NCBI GenBank assembly: GCA_030041195.1 | Contig: JASHOI010000570.1 | Coordinates: 1-10,677, forward strand | DNA: 10,677 nt | From: Streptosporangiaceae bacterium | GTDB lineage: Bacteria > Actinomycetota > Actinomycetes > Streptosporangiales > Streptosporangiaceae | Reading direction: 5' to 3' | Shown: positions 6,980-10,677 of the stretch, in pieces | Numbering within the stretch: the first letter of the stretch is position 1 | Layout: each line of letters starts with the position of its first letter | The notes under the pieces: generated by a model | Databases searched by the model: none | The model's input: the letters and a program-made list of their open reading frames with translations, nothing else | Told to the model about the DNA's origin: nothing | Made by a program: the position numbers and the translations under genes

Positions 6980-7753
6980 ACGACTTCACCCATTTTGGTC
7001 ACCGGCGGCACCGGCACGCTCGGGCGACTCGTCGTCCAGCGGCTCCGCGACGCCGACCACGACGTACGAGTGCTGAGCCGGCGCGGCCCGCGATCCCAGG
7101 CGGGCGCGGACGGCGTCCAGTTCATGACCGGGGACCTGCTGGCCGGCACCGGGATCGAGCCCGCGGTTGACGGGGTCTCGGCGATCGTGCACTGCGCGAG
7201 CGACAACAAGGGCGACGCCGAGGCGACCGGGAACCTGGTCGGGGCCGCGGCCGCGGCCGGCGGAAAGCCGCACCTGGTGTACATCTCGATCGTGGGCGCC
7301 GACCGCGTCTCGTTCGGCTACGTCCGCGCCAAGCTCGAGGCGGAGCGGATCGTCGCCGACTCCGGGCTGCCGTGGACCACGCTGCGCGCCACCCAGTTCT
7401 ACGACCTCATCCTGAGCGGGTCGCAGAAACTGGCCAGGCTGCCGGTGGTTCCGGTACCGGCCGGGTTCCCCACTCAGCCGGTGGACGCCGGCGAGGTGGC
7501 GGCCAGGCTGGCCGAGCTGACGCTGGGCGAGCCGGCCGGCCGGGTGCCGGACATGGCCGGACCGCAGGTGCTCAGCGTCGCCGACCTGGTCCGCGGCTAC
7601 CTGCGGGCCGCCCGCCGCCGGCGGCCGGTGGTGCCGGTGTGGCTGCCCGGGATCCGCGGGGTCCGTGACGGCGGGCTGATCCCTGAGCCGTCGGCGGAAA
7701 CCCTCATCGGCAGGCGGACCTGGCACGAGTTCCTCGCCGACCGGCTGAGCTGA
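6980..7753 (+). CDS. NmrA/atypical-SDR NAD(P)-binding protein with apparent ACG start
   Basis: The protein has about 257 residues. It opens with TSPILVTGGTGTLGRLVVQRL, a beta strand plus the Rossmann GGxGxxGR nucleotide-binding loop. It continues with RVLSRR (a typical NADP 2'-phosphate contact region), IVHCAS after the fourth strand, and VYISIVGADR...YVRAKLEAERIV, where Tyr and Lys match the YxxxK arrangement of SDRs. It then has WTTLRATQFYDLI and a variable substrate lobe with ADLVRGYLRAARRRRPVVPVWLPG. This is the NmrA-like/atypical SDR type, acting as a redox sensor or a reductase on an unknown small molecule. No ATG, GTG or TTG lies where the family starts; an ACG at 6980 follows GGAGGAG, while TTG 6995 would remove the first strand. 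The gene follows the CDF exporter by 29 bases. Coding is certain; the start is not. Confidence 0.85.
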   Translation, partial: TTSPILVTGGTGTLGRLVVQRLRDADHDVRVLSRRGPRSQAGADGVQFMTGDLLAGTGIEPAVDGVSAIVHCASDNKGDAEATGNLVGAAAAAGGKPHLVYISIVGADRVSFGYVRAKLEAERIVADSGLPWTTLRATQFYDLILSGSQKLARLPVVPVPAGFPTQPVDAGEVAARLAELTLGEPAGRVPDMAGPQVLSVADLVRGYLRAARRRRPVVPVWLPGIRGVRDGGLIPEPSAETLIGRRTWHEFLADRLS

Positions 7754-7781
7754 CGGCCCGCAGGCCATCGGAGTGTCGAAG

Positions 7782-7810
7782 TTGCGAACTGGCGCTTCTA
7801 GCGCCAGAAT
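7782..7810 (+). promoter_or_regulatory. Probable leaderless promoter of the vapBC operon
   Basis: TTGCGA (7782-7787), a 17-base spacer and CAGAAT (7805-7810) each match the sigma70-type consensus at four of six positions. Six bases separate the -10 from the ATG at 7817, so transcription would begin at or beside the start codon. No Shine-Dalgarno is present. The palindromes at 7789-7817 cover the spacer, the -10 and the start. Confidence 0.5.
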
Positions 7811-7817
7811 GGCGCCA
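7789..7817. promoter_or_regulatory. Overlapping palindromes, likely VapBC autoregulatory operator
   Basis: Three dyads share half-sites. The first is CTGGCGCTTCTAGCGCCAG (7789-7807), with 8-bp arms and a 3-base centre. The second is GCGCCA-GAA-TGGCGC (7801-7815). The third is TGGCGCCA (7810-7817). The half-site TGGCGC/GCGCCA thus occurs four times in alternating orientation, right up to the antitoxin's ATG. Such arrays are what VapB dimers in complex with VapC bind in known VapBC systems. Confidence 0.7.
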
Positions 7818-8047
7818 TGCCCAGTGTGCAGATCAAGGATGTCCCGGAACAGACCCATGCCGTCTTGCGCCAGCGTGCGGCCGCCGCGCACCAGTCCCTC
7901 CAGGAATACCTGCTCGCGCGGCTGATCGAGGAAGCAAGCGAGCCAACCCTTGAGGAGGTCCTCGACCGGGCGGGTGGCCGCTCCGGTGGCTCAGTGCCAC
8001 TAAAGACGGCGGTATCGACGCTGCGCGCCGACCGTGATCACCGTTGA
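7817..8047 (+). CDS. vapB: VapB-type antitoxin (FitA-like ribbon-helix-helix)
   Basis: The 76-residue protein starts MPSVQIKDVPEQTHAVLRQR, the beta strand and first helix of a FitA/VapB ribbon-helix-helix DNA-binding domain. AAAHQSLQEYLLARLIEEA then forms the second helix of the dimer. The C-terminal part (about 42-76: PTLEEVLDRAGG...STLRADRDHR) is the flexible tail expected to wrap around and inhibit the PIN toxin. It would bind its own promoter through the palindromes at 7789-7817 and neutralise the next gene's product. Its stop codon overlaps the start of the toxin gene by 14 bases, the usual arrangement that couples antitoxin and toxin synthesis. The ATG at 7817 is chosen because the domain begins at once after it. 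Confidence 0.9.
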   Translation: MPSVQIKDVPEQTHAVLRQRAAAAHQSLQEYLLARLIEEASEPTLEEVLDRAGGRSGGSVPLKTAVSTLRADRDHR

Positions 8048-8432
8048 TGCCAGCATCGTGGCCGTCGCCCTCGCCGACGACGGCCACGATGGCGATCACG
8101 CACGCGCCCGCCTGCGCGGGGAGCGGCTGACCGCACCTGAACTGGTCGACCTGGAGGTGACCTCGGTCTGGCGACGGCAGGTGCGGGAAGGCGCCATCGA
8201 TGCTCGCAGGGCTGCGCTGGCACTAGCTGACCTGGCAGCACTGCCGCTCCGGCGGGCATCGCACCGACCCCTGCTTGCCCGCTGCTGGGAACTTCGCGAC
8301 AATCTGACGATCTACGACGCGGCGTATGTCGCGCTCGCTGAGGCGCTGGATGTGACCTTGCTCACCGGTGACGGGAGGCTGGCAAGAGCCACAGGCCCAC
8401 GGTGCCACATTGAAGTACTGCGCCCGCCCTGA
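8034..8432 (+). CDS. vapC: VapC-type PIN-domain ribonuclease toxin
   Basis: This 132-residue single PIN domain would cleave RNA (tRNA or rRNA in studied VapCs) when freed from VapB. The acidic metal-binding residues are in order and intact: Asp5 (TVDASIV), Glu41 (APELVDLEV), Asp95 (TIYDAAYVALAE) and Asp113 (LLTGDGRLA). The toxin is therefore probably active rather than decayed. It starts with GTG at 8034, inside the antitoxin gene, without an obvious Shine-Dalgarno; translation by coupling or re-initiation fits. The C-terminus IEVLRPP is normal for the family. The next gene lies on the opposite strand, so vapBC is a self-contained two-gene operon. The RNA target cannot be deduced. Confidence 0.92.
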   Translation: MITVDASIVAVALADDGHDGDHARARLRGERLTAPELVDLEVTSVWRRQVREGAIDARRAALALADLAALPLRRASHRPLLARCWELRDNLTIYDAAYVALAEALDVTLLTGDGRLARATGPRCHIEVLRPP

Positions 8433-8434
8433 AC

Positions 8435-8447
8435 CGGGCCAGGCCCG
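8435..8447. terminator. Short GC-rich hairpin between convergent genes (weak candidate)
   Basis: CGGGCC-A-GGCCCG can fold as a 5-bp stem with a 3-base loop right after the vapC stop, in the 41-base gap before the convergent CtaG gene ends. There is no run of T on either side. A role as a two-way terminator is only suggested by position. Confidence 0.3.
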
Positions 8448-8473
8448 AGCCTCCTGGTGGCCGGATCAGCGCG

Positions 8474-9364
8474 CTAGCGGCCCGCCCGGCTGGACCAGCC
8501 GGTGCCGCGCGCGGTCCGGACGCCGGCCCCGCCCTGGCGGCCGAGCATCTTGTCGATCGCCGAGCCCACACTGCCGTCGGCGGCGATGATCCGCCGGATC
8601 GCCGCGATCAGCGCGGGGACGGCCCAGAAGTCACCGCAGACCCAGAGGATCCCGGCGCCGATCTGCTGATCCGGGAACGCCGACAGCGTGACGCCGGGGA
8701 CGTGGTTGTAGACGGAGTACCAGGAGACCGTGGTCAGGATGCCCATCGCCATTGCCAGCAGCCACATGATCACGTTGGTGACCACCAGCGCGATCGCCTG
8801 GCCCTCCGGCGGCATTCGCATCGGCAGCGGAGGGGACGGGATGAACTGCAGCCAGAACAAGATCCCTACGATCAGGTAGCTGGAGTGCAGCACCCAGACC
8901 TGGACGGTCCAGTTGCTCACGGCCAGGTCGAGCGCGGCCGGAACGTGCCAGAGCAGCATCACGAGGTTGAACGCCACGACCGCGAACCAGGGCCCGAGCA
9001 GCCAGCGGCCGGCCGCGCGCAGCGCGCGTGACTCGGCAAGAGCGGCCGAGCTGCGCGGGAAGACCTCGGCCAGCGGCTGCCACGGCGCGCCGGCCACGAT
9101 CAGCGAGGGCGCGGCGAACATCAGCAGCAGGTGCTGCACCATGTGCATGAAGAAATAGCGGTCCGCGAAGTACTCGACCGGTGAGTCGACGGCGATCAGC
9201 ACCACGGCGAGCCCGCCGTAGAACGCCGCCGAGCGCAGCCTGCGCTTGCGCGCGTGCTCCGGGTCGGAGCGGGCCAGCCGGGCCAGGCCGATCTCGTGCC
9301 ACCCGGCCAGGATGACCGCGAAGATCAGGAACGGGTCGAACGACCAGTGATCGAGGTAGCTCAT
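8474..9364 (-). CDS. ctaG: CtaG-family (caa3-type) cytochrome c oxidase assembly membrane protein
   Basis: This 296-residue polytopic membrane protein has about seven hydrophobic segments, then a basic cytoplasmic tail from about residue 262. Family marks are GWHEIGLARL near 21-30, HMVQHLLLMFAAP with the paired His74 and His78 in a membrane helix, LLWHVPA (His140), VLHSSYLIVGILFW (His160) and the closing PDQQIGAGILWV from 221. The membrane histidines probably handle copper. In Bacillus the family is needed for caa3 oxidase assembly, and it is unrelated to the Cox11 proteins also called CtaG. It is the last of three tightly packed minus-strand genes, starting seven bases after the lipoprotein stop, downstream of a probable SCO protein. 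That supports a role in copper delivery to the respiratory oxidase. The MAMGILT.VSWYSVY stretch also fits the family. Confidence 0.9.
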   Translation of the reverse strand: MSYLDHWSFDPFLIFAVILAGWHEIGLARLARSDPEHARKRRLRSAAFYGGLAVVLIAVDSPVEYFADRYFFMHMVQHLLLMFAAPSLIVAGAPWQPLAEVFPRSSAALAESRALRAAGRWLLGPWFAVVAFNLVMLLWHVPAALDLAVSNWTVQVWVLHSSYLIVGILFWLQFIPSPPLPMRMPPEGQAIALVVTNVIMWLLAMAMGILTTVSWYSVYNHVPGVTLSAFPDQQIGAGILWVCGDFWAVPALIAAIRRIIAADGSVGSAIDKMLGRQGGAGVRTARGTGWSSRAGR

Positions 9365-9371
9365 CGCGGGT

Positions 9372-10538
9372 TCAGCTCGACGACCCGTACGGGATCGTCA
9401 CGTGGACCGTCTGGGCGGGGCTCCAGCCGCCGGAGGCGAGCTGGTAGGCCTTGAACGTTTCGCCGTTGACCGCGATCACCTCCACCTGCGATCCCAGCGC
9501 GAGCGTGGCCGCCCACTTGGGCAGCCTCGGCAGCGCGCGCCACGCGGCCCCGGGGCCGGCCAGGGTGGCGCCGCTGGTCCCGTTCCAGGTCACTCCGATG
9601 GACCCGCCCGGGCCGATCGCCGTCGAGCCCAGCTTGCCTGCGCCGATGCGCAGCGGGGCCGAAAGCGTCCACCGGCCGCCGCTGTACCAGGCCCCGATGA
9701 TGCTGGCCGAGGTTCCGGTGCCGGCCCGCAGCAGCGCCACCAGGCCGGTGCCGGACGCGGCCAGCCCGAGCACGTCGACGATGTCGCCGGGCAGCGACGG
9801 GCCCGCCGCGCGCCAGGTGCCGTCGTTGTCGGCGAAGATCCCGGCCACGCCCGGGTGGCCGCAGCTCGCCGCGACCATCGGCATGCTGCCGCTGAACGCG
9901 GCCGCGGTGAGCCCGGTCACCTCGCAGGCCCTGCCCGCTGACGTCGCGTTCAGGGAACTGTCTGTGGCCAGCCGCGTCCACGACGCACCGAGCCGCTGAC
10001 CGAGCTCGGCCCTGGTTCCGCTGGTCAGCGCGATCAGCTGGTCGCCCGGCCCGGCCGCGAGCGCGTCGGCGGCGCTGAAGAGGCCGGCGTTCAGCGGGCC
10101 TGCGGGTGACCAGCTCGTCCCGTTGTCCGTGCTGGCCGCGAGCGGGGTGTAGGTGAGCAGCTGGCTGGGGCGAAACGCGGTGACCAGGGACCCGCTGCCG
10201 GAGCTGGCCACCACGAGGCCGCCGTTGTCGGCCACGCCGAGCGGGGTCACCTGGTGCCAGGCCGAGCTCGCCGCTGGCCGCAGGAACAGCTGCCAGAAGT
10301 TCTCCTCCTGGGCCGCCGACCCGCCCATCTCCACGACCGTCCAGCTCGCGCCGCCGGTGCTGGCGAACGACGTCGACAGCGGGGGCGAGGCGGGTGCGGC
10401 CGGCAGCGACGCGGACGGCGCTGGCTTGCTGCCGCAGCCGGCCACCAGCAGACACGCGACGACGATCACGGTGCCCGTGACCGTGCGTGCGCCGGGCACG
10501 GCCGGGTGCCGGCGCGCGGGGGCTGCTGGTGCGCTCAT
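9372..10538 (-). CDS. Predicted lipoprotein with an Asp-box (beta-propeller-like), unknown function
   Basis: The 388-residue protein has a basic N-terminus, a hydrophobic stretch (TVIVVACLLVAG) and a lipobox LVAGC with Cys35. It is therefore expected to be exported and anchored to the outer face of the membrane by lipid. A Ser/Ala/Pro-rich linker follows. The rest is made of Gly/Ser/Ala/Trp-rich strands with repeated W-containing ends (SSAWHQV, GTSWSPAG, ASWTRL, GTWRAAG, GRWTLS, AAWRAL, GGWSPA) and one clear Asp-box, STDNGTSW at 136-143. This is the look of a sialidase/BNR-type beta-propeller. No catalytic motif is recognised. Two Cys besides the lipobox one (RACEV, ASCGH) could form a disulfide. 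It overlaps the gene before it by ATGA and is followed after seven bases by the CtaG-type gene, so a role in oxidase assembly or copper handling outside the membrane is an inference from context only. Confidence 0.85.
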   Translation of the reverse strand: MSAPAAPARRHPAVPGARTVTGTVIVVACLLVAGCGSKPAPSASLPAAPASPPLSTSFASTGGASWTVVEMGGSAAQEENFWQLFLRPAASSAWHQVTPLGVADNGGLVVASSGSGSLVTAFRPSQLLTYTPLAASTDNGTSWSPAGPLNAGLFSAADALAAGPGDQLIALTSGTRAELGQRLGASWTRLATDSSLNATSAGRACEVTGLTAAAFSGSMPMVAASCGHPGVAGIFADNDGTWRAAGPSLPGDIVDVLGLAASGTGLVALLRAGTGTSASIIGAWYSGGRWTLSAPLRIGAGKLGSTAIGPGGSIGVTWNGTSGATLAGPGAAWRALPRLPKWAATLALGSQVEVIAVNGETFKAYQLASGGWSPAQTVHVTIPYGSSS

Positions 10539-10677
10539 GACGACTTCAGGAACTGCTCGGCGGCGTTGGTGAGCTCGACGGAGAACGACGATTCCGAGCT
10601 CGAGGTGCCGGGCCCCGGGTCAAAGTCCAGCTCGCTGCGGGTATAGCCGTTCGAGTCGATCACGTAGGCCACGTCGG
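10535..10677 (-). CDS. C-terminal end of a thioredoxin-fold protein, probably SCO/SenC family (5' end outside the window)
   Basis: Only the last 46 residues are visible, with the TGA overlapping the ATG of the lipoprotein gene (ATGA, 10538-10535). The fragment begins DVAYVIDSNGYTRSEL. This is the late strand and turn of thioredoxin-like proteins, where SCO1/SenC members have a similar YVID..G..R stretch. An acidic Gly/Ser-rich loop and a closing helix (FSVELTNAAEQFLK) follow. SCO proteins carry copper and help form the CuA site of cytochrome c oxidase. The presence of a CtaG-family gene two genes later makes this the best reading. A peroxiredoxin or other redoxin is the alternative. The CxxxC motif and the SCO histidine would lie outside the window, so the call stays tentative. 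Confidence 0.6.
   Translation of the reverse strand, partial: DVAYVIDSNGYTRSELDFDPGPGTSSSESSFSVELTNAAEQFLKSS

Noticed and set aside
7755..7766. GGCC-N4-GGCC as a terminator after the NAD(P)-binding gene
   Set aside because: The stem is only four pairs with no T-run, and short GGCC dyads are frequent in DNA of this composition.
9361..10455. A 364-codon frame on the minus strand overlapping the lipoprotein
   Set aside because: The product is Arg/Gly-rich, while the competing frame has a signal peptide, lipobox and Asp-box and joins its neighbours by tight overlaps.

Overview
The window is very GC-rich. Codons end almost always in G or C, the reading frames overlap heavily, and there are several eukaryote-type Ser/Thr kinases. 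These features, plus a VapBC pair of a type common in high-GC Gram-positives, point to an actinobacterial chromosome (Streptomyces/Streptosporangiales-like). Genus cannot be decided from the sequence alone. I see no rRNA, tRNA, CRISPR or insertion sequence.

Layout. (1) 1-1125, plus strand: the 3' end of an unrecognised gene, overlapping by ATGA a small soluble Ser/Thr kinase. (2) 1122-4502, minus strand: a very large regulator that fuses a Ser/Thr kinase, a STAND/NB-ARC ATPase, a TPR-like region and a LuxR-type HTH. It converges on the small kinase, and one CTAG palindrome supplies the stop codon of both genes. (3) 4571-5887: a SAM-dependent methyltransferase (minus) divergent from an XRE-cupin regulator (plus), with a perfect 15-bp palindrome between them as the likely operator. 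(4) 5973-7753, plus: a CDF-family cation exporter followed by an NmrA/SDR-like NAD(P)-binding protein. The latter has a strong Shine-Dalgarno but no ATG, GTG or TTG at the expected place; an ACG sits there. (5) 7817-8432, plus: a VapB/VapC toxin-antitoxin module with overlapping palindromes running from its promoter into its start codon. (6) 8474-10677, minus: a tight set read as thioredoxin-fold protein C-terminus (probably SCO/SenC), then lipoprotein, then CtaG-type membrane protein, which looks like a copper/cytochrome-oxidase assembly operon.

How the parts may work together. The two kinases suggest a phospho-signalling locus. In the large one, phosphorylation, nucleotide binding and DNA binding sit in a single polypeptide, as in PknK-like and cyclase-STAND-LuxR regulators. 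The XRE-cupin protein probably controls itself and the divergent methyltransferase. The last operon probably serves maturation of the respiratory oxidase, with a lipoprotein of unknown role placed between two likely copper-handling proteins.

Across the window, four genes likely to open a transcript (4502, 5245, 5312 and 7817) lack a clear Shine-Dalgarno. Each has an nAnnnT hexamer exactly six bases before its ATG, which suggests leaderless mRNAs. No system here is wholly unfamiliar. The most rewarding points are the ACG start, the shared CTAG stop, the two operators and the lipoprotein of the oxidase-assembly operon.
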